Origin: JASLBX01 sp036374175
GTDB taxonomy: Bacteria; Actinomycetota; Actinomycetes; Jiangellales; Jiangellaceae
Assembly (NCBI GenBank): GCA_036374175.1
Contig: DASUUH010000048.1
Location: forward strand, 1-34,978
Length of the DNA: 34,978 nucleotides
Direction of reading: 5' to 3'
Each line of letters starts with the position of its first letter. Position 1 is the first letter of the stretch. Below are positions 15,802 through 23,112 of the stretch, one piece after another. A program made the translations under genes and the position numbers. Under the pieces are notes generated by a model that worked only from the letters and a program-made list of their open reading frames with translations, did not search any database and had not been told where the DNA came from.

Positions 15802-16158
15802 GTGCTGCCCGCTCAGAGCCGGTTGCGGCGGACTCAAGAGATTCGAAGCACCGTACGCCAGGGCATCCGCATCGGCCGGCCGCTTGTGGTCGTCCATCTC
15901 GTGCCGGGCCGGGGGTCGGATGAGCCGGTTCGGGCAGGTTTCGTGGTTTCAGGTGCAGTCGGCGGTGCGGTCGTGCGCAACGCCGTACGCCGCCGGCTGC
16001 GGCACCTCGTACGTGACCGGCTCGACCGGTTGCCAGCGGGAACCCGGGTCGTAGTTCGGGCCCGTCCTGAAGCAGCCACCGCTCCGAGTGCAGCGCTGGC
16101 GCGAGATCTCGACGCCGCCTTCGAGCGGATCGCGGAGCGGACGGTGAGCACCCAGTGA
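15802..16158 (+). CDS. rnpA: Ribonuclease P protein component
   Basis: RnpA assists the RNase P RNA in cutting the 5' leader from tRNA precursors. The 118-residue protein starts LPAQSRLRRTQEIRSTVRQG and carries the family motif RNAVRRRLRHLVRDRL, whose basic residues bind RNA, near 60-75. The GTG at 15802 is preceded by GAGGAG five bases upstream, so I prefer it over the longer open frame that begins inside rpmH. The stop overlaps the yidD start (GTGA). The C-terminus is Ala-rich, as often in actinomycetes. Confidence 0.95.
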   Translation: MLPAQSRLRRTQEIRSTVRQGIRIGRPLVVVHLVPGRGSDEPVRAGFVVSGAVGGAVVRNAVRRRLRHLVRDRLDRLPAGTRVVVRARPEAATAPSAALARDLDAAFERIAERTVSTQ

Positions 16159-16475
16159 AGACGATTCTGGTCTTGCTGTTGAAGGCCTGGCGGCTGGTAG
16201 TGAGCCCGCTGTACGGGCAGACGTGTCGCTACTACCCGTCTTGTTCGGCCTACGCGCTCGGCGCGGTTGAGAAGCACGGTGCGCTACGTGGCAGTTGGCT
16301 GGCTCTGCGGCGGCTCGGCCGCTGTCACCCGTGGACACCGGGTGGTGTCGACTTGGTGCCCGAGCCGCACGCTTATCGTTGGTGGGGCCGCGCCGATGGC
16401 ACCGACGGCGAGACCGACACCGATGACCCCGAACCCGTGGCCCGGCCTGCGAGGAGCCTGACGACCCGTGGATAG
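16155..16475 (+). CDS. yidD: Membrane protein insertion efficiency factor YidD
   Basis: YidD is a small amphipathic membrane-associated protein that aids YidC-dependent insertion. The 106 residues contain the diagnostic cysteine- and tyrosine-rich CRYYPSCSAYALGAVEKHG block (about 24-42), the GSWLALRRLGRCHPW segment and a GGVDLVP ending. A short acidic, variable C-terminal tail follows. The GTG start overlaps the rnpA TGA, and its stop lies 8 bases inside yidC, so the three are translationally coupled. Confidence 0.95.
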   Translation: MKTILVLLLKAWRLVVSPLYGQTCRYYPSCSAYALGAVEKHGALRGSWLALRRLGRCHPWTPGGVDLVPEPHAYRWWGRADGTDGETDTDDPEPVARPARSLTTRG

Positions 16476-17409
16476 TGTCCTTAACCCCCTGTACTACCTG
16501 GTCAGCTGGATCATGATGGGCTGGCACTGGCTGTTCGAGACAGTCATCGGCAGTACCCACGACGGACTCAACTGGTTGCTGGCCATCATCGGCCTGGTGA
16601 TCGTGATCCGGATCCTGCTGATCCCGCTGTTCGTCCGGCAGATTAAGGCTCAGCGCAACATGCAGATCCTGCAGCCGAAGGTGCGTGCGCTGCAGCAGAA
16701 GTACAAGGGTGATCGGGAACGTCTCCAGCAGGAGATGATGAAGCTTTACAAGGACGCTGGCACCAACCCGTTCGCGTCCTGCTTGCCGATCTTGCTGCAA
16801 GCGCCGTTCTTGTTCGCGTTGTTCCGAGTGCTGCACGGGGTGGCGAACGACGTACCCCGTGGTGCCTTCAAGAACAACGACGCGTTGTTCGAGTCCGCGG
16901 GCAAGGCGGAGATCTTCAATGCGCCGTTGTCGGCCACGTTCCTCGACGCCCCGACCGTCCAGGTACGGATCATCGCGGTAGTCCTCGTAGTTCTGATGGT
17001 GCTGACGACGTTCCTCACTCAGCGCCAGATCATGCGCAAGAACATGCCGCCGGAAGCGCTCGAGGGTCCGTTCGCCCAGCAGCAGAAGATCCTGCTCTAC
17101 GTGCTGCCGCTGGTATTCGCCTTCTCCGGCGTGTACTTCCCACTCGGTGTGGTGATCTACTGGCTGACGTCCAACATCTGGACGATGTGCCAGCAGTTCT
17201 ACGTGATCCGGCGCATGCCGGCGCCCGGCTCTCCAGCCGAGGAGGCGCGCCGCCGGCGGATGGAAGCCAGGGCACGCCGGCATGGCGCACCCGCAAACGA
17301 GGACGTCGCGGAGTCCACTGACGGTGATAGCGGTCCAGTGGCCATTGCCGAACCCGTGCGGCGGCAGCCGAAGAGAACCACCCGGGCGCAGCGAAAGGGC
17401 AAGCGGTGA
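16468..17409 (+). CDS. yidC: Membrane protein insertase YidC
   Basis: YidC (Oxa1 family) inserts and folds membrane proteins. The 313-residue protein has the short actinobacterial layout without a large periplasmic domain. It has an N-terminal membrane segment (WIMMGWHWLFETVIG), a second segment with the conserved LIPLFVRQIKAQRNMQ, and a coiled cytosolic hairpin KVRALQQKYKGDRERLQQEM followed by KLYKDAGTNPFASCLPILLQ. Further transmembrane helices lie near 165-190, 210-235 and 225-245. The C-terminus is highly basic (PKRTTRAQRKGKR), as expected for ribosome contact. The start is GTG at 16468, with GAGGAG 11 bases upstream. The stop overlaps the next gene. Confidence 0.95.
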   Translation: MDSVLNPLYYLVSWIMMGWHWLFETVIGSTHDGLNWLLAIIGLVIVIRILLIPLFVRQIKAQRNMQILQPKVRALQQKYKGDRERLQQEMMKLYKDAGTNPFASCLPILLQAPFLFALFRVLHGVANDVPRGAFKNNDALFESAGKAEIFNAPLSATFLDAPTVQVRIIAVVLVVLMVLTTFLTQRQIMRKNMPPEALEGPFAQQQKILLYVLPLVFAFSGVYFPLGVVIYWLTSNIWTMCQQFYVIRRMPAPGSPAEEARRRRMEARARRHGAPANEDVAESTDGDSGPVAIAEPVRRQPKRTTRAQRKGKR

Positions 17410-17915
17410 ACATGGATGACAGCAATGCTGCGGTGAGCGACCAAGCGCAGGAACCGGACGTGAGCGCCTTGGAGCGGGAGTGCGACATTGCGGCGGATTA
17501 CCTGGAGGGCCTCCTTGATATCGCTGACCTGGACGGCGACATCGACATGGATGTCGAAGGCGACCGCGCGATGGTGTCGGTCGTCGGCGCGGACCTGAAC
17601 GAGTTGGTGGGCGACGACGGCCAGGTGCTGAACGCGCTGCAGGACTTGACGCGGCTGGCGGTGATCCGGGAGACCGGTCAACGAAGCCGTCTGATGCTCG
17701 ACATAGGCGGGTTTCGAGCGCGAAAGCGGGCTGAGCTGACGGCGCTGGCCGAGACCGCCGTCACGCACGTCAAGCGAACAGGTGAACCGGAAGCCCTGGG
17801 TGCAATGACGCCGTTCGAACGCAAGGTCGTGCACGATGTGGTGGCCGCGGCAGGGTTGACGAGCGAGTCAGAAGGCGAGGAACCGAAGCGGTACGTGGTG
17901 ATCCGGCCCGCGTGA
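17406..17915 (+). CDS. KH/R3H RNA-binding protein (Jag/KhpB family)
   Basis: The 169-residue protein combines an acidic N-terminus, a KH-like region (about 55-95, with VVGADLNELVGDDGQVLNAL and LTRLAVIRETGQR) and a C-terminal R3H domain around MTPFERKVVHDVVAAAG. R3H/KH proteins of the Jag family bind RNA. In Gram-positive bacteria they influence cell elongation and envelope synthesis. The position behind yidC and ahead of rsmG is the standard one. The first start is GTG at 17406 (GTGA overlap with yidC); an ATG at 17412 is also possible. The stop overlaps the rsmG start. It lacks the N-terminal Jag domain found in Firmicutes. Confidence 0.9.
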   Translation: MNMDDSNAAVSDQAQEPDVSALERECDIAADYLEGLLDIADLDGDIDMDVEGDRAMVSVVGADLNELVGDDGQVLNALQDLTRLAVIRETGQRSRLMLDIGGFRARKRAELTALAETAVTHVKRTGEPEALGAMTPFERKVVHDVVAAAGLTSESEGEEPKRYVVIRPA

Positions 17916-18622
17916 TGGGCGTGGTTTCACGTGAAACGACGGGCGGCGGCGCTCCGGCACCGCCGCCCGTGGCCGTTGAATACTTCACGGACCGGCTCTC
18001 ACTGATCGAGCGCTACGCCGACCTGTTGGCCGGCCCCGGGATCGAACGCGGCCTGCTCGGACCGCGGGAAGTGCCGCGATTGTGGGAGCGGCATCTGCTG
18101 AACTGTGCGGTGGTCCACGAGGCAGTGCCGGCTGATTCGGACGTGGTGGACGTGGGTTCTGGGGCCGGACTACCGGGAGTGGTGCTCGCCATCATCCGGC
18201 CGGATCTCGCAGTCACGCTGGTAGAGCCGCTGCTCAGAAGGCACGCCTTCCTCAGCGAGGTCATCGCCGCGCTCGAACTGACCAACGTGGCGTTGATCAG
18301 GTCACGTGCGGAGGATTTACCAGGCAAGGTGTTCGCCGATGTGGTGACGGCACGGGCAGTGGCTCCGCTGGATCGATTGGCTCGGTGGTCATTGCCGCTA
18401 CTACGGCCGGGGGGCTTGCTCGTGGCGATCAAGGGCAGCTCTGTGGATGCCGAACTGGCGGCTTCAGCGGGCTTCCTCGAAGCGCAAGGGGCGGTGTCGT
18501 GGCACGTCGGTCGGTACGGTGCTGGTGTTGTCGAGCCAGTGACCCTGGCGGCGGTTGTTGAGGTTGGAGACGTGTCCGCGCTGCGCGGACGTGAATCTCG
18601 TTCGAGGCGCCGAAGGAGATAG
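17912..18622 (+). CDS. rsmG: 16S rRNA (guanine-N7) methyltransferase RsmG
   Basis: RsmG (GidB) methylates G527 of 16S rRNA using S-adenosylmethionine. The 236-residue protein has the SAM-binding VVDVGSGAGLPGVVLA motif near 79-94, LAVTLVEPLLRRHAFL and the VVTARAVAPLDRL region. The N-terminus MGVVSRETT is unusual because its codons spell out a perfect parS site (17924-17937). GTG at 17912 and ATG at 17915 are both in frame and overlap the preceding stop. There is no separate strong ribosome binding site, so translation is probably coupled to the KH/R3H gene. The basic C-terminus (RGRESRSRRRRR) is typical of actinomycetes. Confidence 0.94.
   Translation: MMGVVSRETTGGGAPAPPPVAVEYFTDRLSLIERYADLLAGPGIERGLLGPREVPRLWERHLLNCAVVHEAVPADSDVVDVGSGAGLPGVVLAIIRPDLAVTLVEPLLRRHAFLSEVIAALELTNVALIRSRAEDLPGKVFADVVTARAVAPLDRLARWSLPLLRPGGLLVAIKGSSVDAELAASAGFLEAQGAVSWHVGRYGAGVVEPVTLAAVVEVGDVSALRGRESRSRRRRR
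17924..17937. promoter_or_regulatory. parS site 1 (inside rsmG)
   Basis: GTTTCACGTGAAAC is a perfect 14-base palindrome identical to the core of bacterial parS, the ParB binding and loading site. It lies at codons 4-8 of rsmG and encodes VSRET. The flanking bases are G on each side rather than the T/A of the full 16-base consensus. Confidence 0.95.
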
Positions 18623-18624
18623 AG

Positions 18625-18792
18625 GTGCAGATCCGCAGCGGTGGCCTAGGCTGGCCGGAGGCTGAGAGTGATGACCGGGACGGCATGCTTGGGTGGCCGG
18701 AGGCCGAGAATAATGGCGCATTGGGCGCGCCCGGCTCGCCGGCCGTGCGGGGCAAGGTCGAGGAGACAGGTGAAACCGACAATGGCCGGTGA
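18625..18792 (+). CDS. Possible 55-residue small ORF between rsmG and parA
   Basis: A GTG at 18625, only two bases after the rsmG stop, has AAGGAG at 18613-18618 with an ideal six-base spacing. The frame runs 55 codons to a TGA at 18790-18792, overlapping the parA start in another frame. The peptide is acidic and contains a tandem LGWPEAE unit (about 8-14 and 22-28). About three quarters of third positions are G or C, and the composition looks protein-like, unlike the Arg-rich competing frame. I do not recognise a family. It could instead be a leader that couples rsmG to parA translation. Confidence 0.4.
   Translation: MQIRSGGLGWPEAESDDRDGMLGWPEAENNGALGAPGSPAVRGKVEETGETDNGR
18649..18709 (+). 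repeat. Two-copy 19-base direct repeat upstream of parA
   Basis: Copy 1 at 18649-18667 reads GGCTGGCCGGAGGCTGAGA and copy 2 at 18691-18709 reads GGGTGGCCGGAGGCCGAGA, with two mismatches. The period is 42 bases, a multiple of three, so the repeat is in register with the small ORF and encodes GWPEAE twice. Confidence 0.75.
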
Positions 18793-19891
18793 GAAGCAGT
18801 CGGCGATCGGCAATGAGCTGGGCCGCCCACTACTTGACGTCCCGAACCGTGAAGGTGGGATGCCCTCGGCTCGACCGGGCTATCCGGTCACGGCCGCCCA
18901 ACTTGCCGCGAGCCAACAGAGCAGCGGTGTAGTCGAAACACCCATCGCCCAGCAAGCGGCAACCGCAGTGATGGCCGAAGCAACCCGGCGGACCGGGTTG
19001 CCCGCGCCCTATCGGTCCCGCGTGATGGTCGTAGCGAACCAAAAGGGCGGGGTCGGTAAAACCACCAGCGCGGTCAATCTCGCGGCGGCCCTGGCCTTGT
19101 GCGGCCTGCGGGTGCTCGTTGTGGATCTGGACCCACAAGGCAACGCCACCACGGCGTTCGATGTCGATCGCTGGAATTCCGATCTGCCCAGCATTTACGA
19201 CGTGCTGATCGACGGCGCGGCGATCGATGAAGTGGTGCGTAAGGTCGACCGGTACGACACGTTGTGGTGCGTACCCGCGACGATCCACCTGGCCGGCGCC
19301 GAGCTTGAGCTGGCAGAGGCCGATGCGCGCGAGAAGGTTGGCGCCGCACAAGGCGAGCCACGGGGTAATGTTCGGAGCCTGCTACGACAGGCGCTGCGCG
19401 AGCACCTCGCCGCTGTCTCACCCGGCGAACGCCGCTACGACTACGTATTCATCGACTGCCCGCCGTCGCTCGGGCTATTGACGGTGAACGCCCTGGTAGC
19501 CGCAGACGAAGCGCTGATTCCGATCCAGTGCGAGTATTACGCCCTGGAGGGATTGCTCCAGCTTCAGCAAGCGATCGAGATGGTCCAGGCGCACCTGAAC
19601 CCGTCGCTTCGCGTGTCGACCATCCTGCTCACCATGTACGACGGCCGCACCCGGCTGTCCGCGGACGTCGTGGACGATGTGCGCGAGCACTTCGGCGATG
19701 TCGCGCTGCGGACGATGATCCCCCGGTCGGTGCGCATCAGCGAGGCGCCAAGTCGGAGCCAGACGGTGATGACATGGGATGCGGGGTCCAGCGGCGCGAT
19801 GTCATACCTGGAGGCTGCGCGCGAGATCGCGATTCGCGGTGCCACTGACCGCGCCGAGCGACCAGGTGATAACCCGCAGGAGGTTCGATGA
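18770..19891 (+). CDS. parA: Chromosome partitioning ATPase ParA
   Basis: ParA is a deviant-Walker ATPase that binds DNA non-specifically and moves ParB-parS complexes. The core starts at about residue 84 (RVMVVANQKGGVGKTTS, with the signature lysine in KGGVGKT at 92-98). Walker A-prime VDLDPQGNATT, Walker B YVFIDCPPSLGLLTVNAL and RSVRISEAPSRSQTV follow. The roughly 80-residue N-terminal extension is variable in actinomycetes. I chose GTG 18770 because GGAG lies 4-5 bases upstream; ATG 18782 (MAGEKQ) is the main alternative. The open frame farther upstream is Arg-rich and unlikely to be translated. The stop overlaps parB (ATGA). Confidence 0.92.
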   Translation: MKPTMAGEKQSAIGNELGRPLLDVPNREGGMPSARPGYPVTAAQLAASQQSSGVVETPIAQQAATAVMAEATRRTGLPAPYRSRVMVVANQKGGVGKTTSAVNLAAALALCGLRVLVVDLDPQGNATTAFDVDRWNSDLPSIYDVLIDGAAIDEVVRKVDRYDTLWCVPATIHLAGAELELAEADAREKVGAAQGEPRGNVRSLLRQALREHLAAVSPGERRYDYVFIDCPPSLGLLTVNALVAADEALIPIQCEYYALEGLLQLQQAIEMVQAHLNPSLRVSTILLTMYDGRTRLSADVVDDVREHFGDVALRTMIPRSVRISEAPSRSQTVMTWDAGSSGAMSYLEAAREIAIRGATDRAERPGDNPQEVR

Positions 19892-20880
19892 CGGAGCGGC
19901 GGCGGGGCCTGGGCCGTGGTCTGGGCGCGCTGATTCCAACGGGCCCCGATGAACCACCAGACCGCAGGGCAACATCGGTAGCAACGGTTTCACGTGAAAC
20001 CACGCCTGCCAACGGCGATGGCACGGCCGGACTGGCGTCGGCTCAGCTCGCCGAAGATCTGGTGCCGGTGAAAGGAGCCCGGTTCGCCGAACTTCCGGTC
20101 AGCTCCATTCAGCCGAATCCCCGGCAGCCGCGCCAGATCTTCGACGAAGACGAGATGGCCGAACTGGTGTACTCGGTGCGCGAGGTGGGACTTCTGCAGC
20201 CCGTCGTTGTCCGCCCTCTCGCCGCCGGTGCATATGAGTTGGTCATGGGTGAGCGGCGGTGGCGCGCCATCCAGCAGGCCGGGTTGGAGACCATCCCGGC
20301 GATCGTCCGTGATACTCAGAACGACGCAATGCTGCGCGATGCGTTGCTGGAGAACCTGCATCGCAGCAACTTGAACCCGCTCGAAGAGGCGGCGGCCTAC
20401 CAGCAACTGCTGGACGACTTCGGCTGCACGCATGACGAGCTCGCCGCTCGAATCGGACGGTCGCGACCGCAAATCTCAAACACGTTGCGGTTGCTCAAGC
20501 TCCCCCCGCTGGTGCAGCGCCGGGTGGCGGCCGGCGTTCTTTCGGCCGGCCACGCCAGGGCATTGCTCGCATTGCCGGACGCGGCAGACCAGGAGCGCCT
20601 CGCACAACGGATTGTGGCCGAAGGCCTGAGCGTGCGTACGGTCGAGGAGATCGTTGCCCTCGGCGGTACCGCAGACGAACCCAAGGCCCGCTCGCGCAAC
20701 CGGGCGGCTAAGCCGGTAGCACCGCGCCTGGCCGACATCGCGGCGGACCTCTCGGATCGCCTCGACACGCGGGTAAAGGTCGATCTAGGCCGCAGCAAGG
20801 GCAAGGTGACAATCGAGTTCGCCAGCATCGAGGATCTCGAACGCATCGTCGCCACGATTGGTGGGCATCCTCGGGAGTAG
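19888..20880 (+). CDS. parB: Chromosome partitioning protein ParB
   Basis: ParB is a CTP-dependent DNA clamp that loads at parS and spreads, organising the origin region for segregation. The 330 residues show an N-terminal ParA-contact segment (ERRRGLGRGLGALIP), ParB/Srx-fold motifs IQPNPRQPRQIFDE and the CTP-binding GERRWRA (121-127). ENLHRSNLNPLEEAAAYQ, the helix-turn-helix IGRSRPQISNTLRLLKLP and a C-terminal dimer domain follow. ATG 19888 overlaps the parA TGA, with GCAGGAGG just upstream. A perfect parS lies within its own codons 34-38. Confidence 0.97.
   Translation: MTERRRGLGRGLGALIPTGPDEPPDRRATSVATVSRETTPANGDGTAGLASAQLAEDLVPVKGARFAELPVSSIQPNPRQPRQIFDEDEMAELVYSVREVGLLQPVVVRPLAAGAYELVMGERRWRAIQQAGLETIPAIVRDTQNDAMLRDALLENLHRSNLNPLEEAAAYQQLLDDFGCTHDELAARIGRSRPQISNTLRLLKLPPLVQRRVAAGVLSAGHARALLALPDAADQERLAQRIVAEGLSVRTVEEIVALGGTADEPKARSRNRAAKPVAPRLADIAADLSDRLDTRVKVDLGRSKGKVTIEFASIEDLERIVATIGGHPRE
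19987..20000. promoter_or_regulatory. parS site 2 (inside parB)
   Basis: GTTTCACGTGAAAC, identical to site 1 and about 2.06 kb away, occupies codons 34-38 of parB and again encodes VSRET, in the same register. ParB should therefore bind inside its own gene. Confidence 0.95.
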
Positions 20881-20905
20881 CGGGCCCTACTTAAGGAGGT
20901 CAGCC

Positions 20906-21532
20906 GTGGGATCGCTGAGTCGCCGGCTTGCGACGCTGACCTTGGACAACCTCAACGACATAAGTTCGCCATGCCGGTCGTGTGTCTTCTGGGAGCTTGA
21001 CGAAGTGGCCGGTCGCCGGGCCGCTGAAGCCGGCGATCCCGGCCTGGAGAAGGAGGCCTGGGTCTCCGCCACGCTGCTCGAGTGGGGCTCGTGTGGGAGC
21101 ATCGCCTACGCCGGAGACGTCCCTGTCGGGTATGTGATCTACGCCCCGCCGACTCTGGTGCCGCGGTCGGCCATGTTCCCAACCAGCCCGATCTCGCCCG
21201 ATGCAATCCAACTCGTTACCGGCCGGGTGCATCCCGAACTGCGCGGTCAAGGCTTCGGCCGCACGCTGGTCCAGGCGGCGGCGAAGAGCCTCGTGCGGCG
21301 CGGTGCCAGGGCCATCGAAGCGTTCGGGAACGCCCAACCGGAGCAGCCGAACTGCCTGCTACCGGCTGATTTCTTACTATCTGTCGGCTTCAAGACGGTT
21401 CGACCGCATCCACGGTGGCCGCGATTGAGGCTCGAACTGCGAACGGTCATCACTCTGAGCGAGGAGGTCGAGGTCGCCCTCGACCGCATCATGGACGCTG
21501 TGCGGCCAGAGCCCGTACTCCGGCCGATCTGA
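20906..21532 (+). CDS. GNAT-family N-acetyltransferase
   Basis: The 208-residue protein has a GNAT fold. The acetyl-CoA motif A is VHPELRGQGFGRTLVQAAAK (about 110-129), preceded by a strand GYVIYAPPTL and followed by GARAIEAFGNAQ. An N-terminal SSPCRSCVFWELDE stretch, with two cysteines, is shared by the family found next to parB in actinobacteria (mycobacterial equivalent Rv3916c). The substrate is unknown. GTG 20906 has a strong AAGGAGG six bases upstream, so it is preferred over the longer frame that begins inside parB. It lies 25 bases after parB and converges on the cwlM-like gene. Confidence 0.85.
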   Translation: MGSLSRRLATLTLDNLNDISSPCRSCVFWELDEVAGRRAAEAGDPGLEKEAWVSATLLEWGSCGSIAYAGDVPVGYVIYAPPTLVPRSAMFPTSPISPDAIQLVTGRVHPELRGQGFGRTLVQAAAKSLVRRGARAIEAFGNAQPEQPNCLLPADFLLSVGFKTVRPHPRWPRLRLELRTVITLSEEVEVALDRIMDAVRPEPVLRPI

Positions 21533-21542
21533 CTCCGCAGGT

Positions 21543-21559
21543 CGCGCCAACTTGGCGCG
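21543..21559. terminator. Bidirectional hairpin between convergent genes
   Basis: CGCGCCAA (21543-21550) and TTGGCGCG (21552-21559) are perfect inverted arms, giving a six-pair CGCGCC/GGCGCG stem with a small AACTT loop. It sits in the 29-base gap between the stops of the GNAT gene and the amidase gene, so it can serve both strands. There is no T-run. Confidence 0.6.
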
Positions 21560-21561
21560 GA

Positions 21562-22713
21562 TCAGCCGGATTGGGCCAGGTCGCGCAGGTGCAGGACGCC
21601 GGTCTGGGCGTCCTCGTGGGACGGCAGATATACCCGCTGGACGGCCACGACGATGGCCTCAGCGACGACATCGCGGAAATGTGGGTCGGCGAGGCGCTGG
21701 GCGTCGCGCGGGTTCGTGATGTATCCCAACTCCACCCGTACCGCGGCCATTCTGGTGTGCCGCAAAAGGTCCCAAGTTTTGGCATGCGTCCGGCAATTGA
21801 CGAGATCCGTCCGGGCGACGATCTCTCGCTGGATCAGACCGGCGAACATCTCTCCGATCGCGCTGTTTGCCCCGGGCCGGTCCAGCCCGTAGAAGTACGT
21901 CGCTACCCCGGACGCCTCAGGATTCAGGTGGCCGTCGACGTGCAGCGAAATGACCAGATTAGCCCCTGTTTCATTGGCGAACTCGGCGCGCGTCACCTCG
22001 TCGAGTTCGTTGGCCAAGCTGGACCCCCGCGTCAGGTACGCGTGTACGCCGGTGGCCGTCAGGCGGCCCTCGATGCGGGCAGCGAGGTCTTCGACGACGG
22101 CGGCTTCTTCGAGGTCGTTGCCCGTGCAACCACGGTCCGGTCCTCCGTGGCCGGGGTCGATGACCACGATCTTGCCCAGCAGGCGCTTGCCGGCGCGCTG
22201 GAGCGCGTCCGAGGCGCGCAAGGTGTCCGGGCGTCCGCCCGTCACGATGGGGGCAAGGCGCCCCAGCGCCTTGAACGTGCTAGGACCACAGGTACCGTCG
22301 GCCGGCAAGCCGGTGTTTCGCTGGAACTCCCGTAGCGCCTCACCAGTGCGTGGACCAAAGATGCCGTCGACCCGGCCCACATCGAAGCCGAGTTCGGTCA
22401 GCCGGCGCTGCAGTTCGAGTACATCGTCGCCGGACTGCGGGTTCGCCACGACATACGACAGCAGGCGATCTCCGAGCCGCCACCGGGCCTCTTCAAGCAC
22501 GCGATAAGTAGCCGGACCCACTACGCCGTCCGCGGTCAGTCCCCGCTCTTGCTGGAACTGGCGGACGGCGTAGTCGACGTCTATATCGAACGTGTCGAGC
22601 GGCACGCCCGACTCCGTGTGATCAAGCAAGCCTAGCTGGGCTAGCTTCACCCGGATCTCGGCCACGGCCGGTCCGGAATCGCCGAGGCGATAGCGCAGGG
22701 TCATGGGAGGCAT
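21562..22713 (-). CDS. cwlM: CwlM-like N-acetylmuramoyl-L-alanine amidase family protein
   Basis: The 383-residue protein has two N-terminal peptidoglycan-binding (PG_binding_1) repeats, about 8-72 and 88-152 (VGPATYRVLEEA, then FGPRTGEALREFQ and CGPSTFKAL). An Amidase_3 domain spans about 178-365. Zinc-site residues are visible in VIDPGHGGPDRG, the following EEAAVVE and LVISLHVDGH; the catalytic Glu is in VRVELGYITN. There is no signal peptide. In mycobacteria the syntenic CwlM is cytoplasmic and regulates MurA rather than cutting wall, after phosphorylation by PknB. Whether this protein is an enzyme or such a regulator cannot be told from sequence. ATG 22713 has AAGGAC upstream; ATG 22704 is possible. 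It follows trxA by 46 bases. Confidence 0.88.
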   Translation of the reverse strand: MPPMTLRYRLGDSGPAVAEIRVKLAQLGLLDHTESGVPLDTFDIDVDYAVRQFQQERGLTADGVVGPATYRVLEEARWRLGDRLLSYVVANPQSGDDVLELQRRLTELGFDVGRVDGIFGPRTGEALREFQRNTGLPADGTCGPSTFKALGRLAPIVTGGRPDTLRASDALQRAGKRLLGKIVVIDPGHGGPDRGCTGNDLEEAAVVEDLAARIEGRLTATGVHAYLTRGSSLANELDEVTRAEFANETGANLVISLHVDGHLNPEASGVATYFYGLDRPGANSAIGEMFAGLIQREIVARTDLVNCRTHAKTWDLLRHTRMAAVRVELGYITNPRDAQRLADPHFRDVVAEAIVVAVQRVYLPSHEDAQTGVLHLRDLAQSG

Positions 22714-22759
22714 GCCGTCCTTCGAAAGCAGCGTTGACCGGCATGCTACCGGCGGTTGC

Positions 22760-23083
22760 TCAGCCGACGAAGCCGTCGAGGTCGCGCAGCAAAGCCGCCT
22801 TCGGCTTGGCGCCGATGATCTCCTTGACGACCTGGCCGTTCTGGAACACCTTCAGCGCGGGAATAGACGTGATCCGGTAAGCGGCCGTGGTCTGCGGGTT
22901 CTCGTCGGTGTTGAGCTTGACGATGTCGAGCTTGTCCTGTTTAGCGGCGATCTCCTCAAGGACTGGAGCGATCATCCGGCATGGCCCGCACCACTCGGCC
23001 CAGAAGTCGACCAGAACCGGCTTGTCGTGCTGGAGGACCTTCTGCGTGAAGTCGGCGTCGGTGACGTGCTCGATGGTGGCCAC
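22760..23083 (-). CDS. trxA: Thioredoxin
   Basis: This 107-residue thioredoxin reduces protein disulfides in the cytosol. The active site is WCGPC, with Cys32 and Cys35, followed by RMIAPVLEEIA. The cis-proline is in ITSIPALKVFQNG. The GTG start (23081-23083) has AAGGGA six bases upstream. It lies 29 bases behind trxB, its reductase, in one operon, and is followed by the cwlM-like gene; mycobacteria share this order (trxB2-trxC-cwlM). Confidence 0.97.
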   Translation of the reverse strand: MATIEHVTDADFTQKVLQHDKPVLVDFWAEWCGPCRMIAPVLEEIAAKQDKLDIVKLNTDENPQTTAAYRITSIPALKVFQNGQVVKEIIGAKPKAALLRDLDGFVG

Positions 23084-23112
23084 AATGTGTCCCTTCGATG
23101 GAGTGCTAGCAA

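Noticed and set aside
18668..18769. Longer N-terminus for ParA starting at ATG 18668
   Set aside because: The added residues are Arg/Pro-rich, have no ribosome binding site and compete with the better small-ORF frame.
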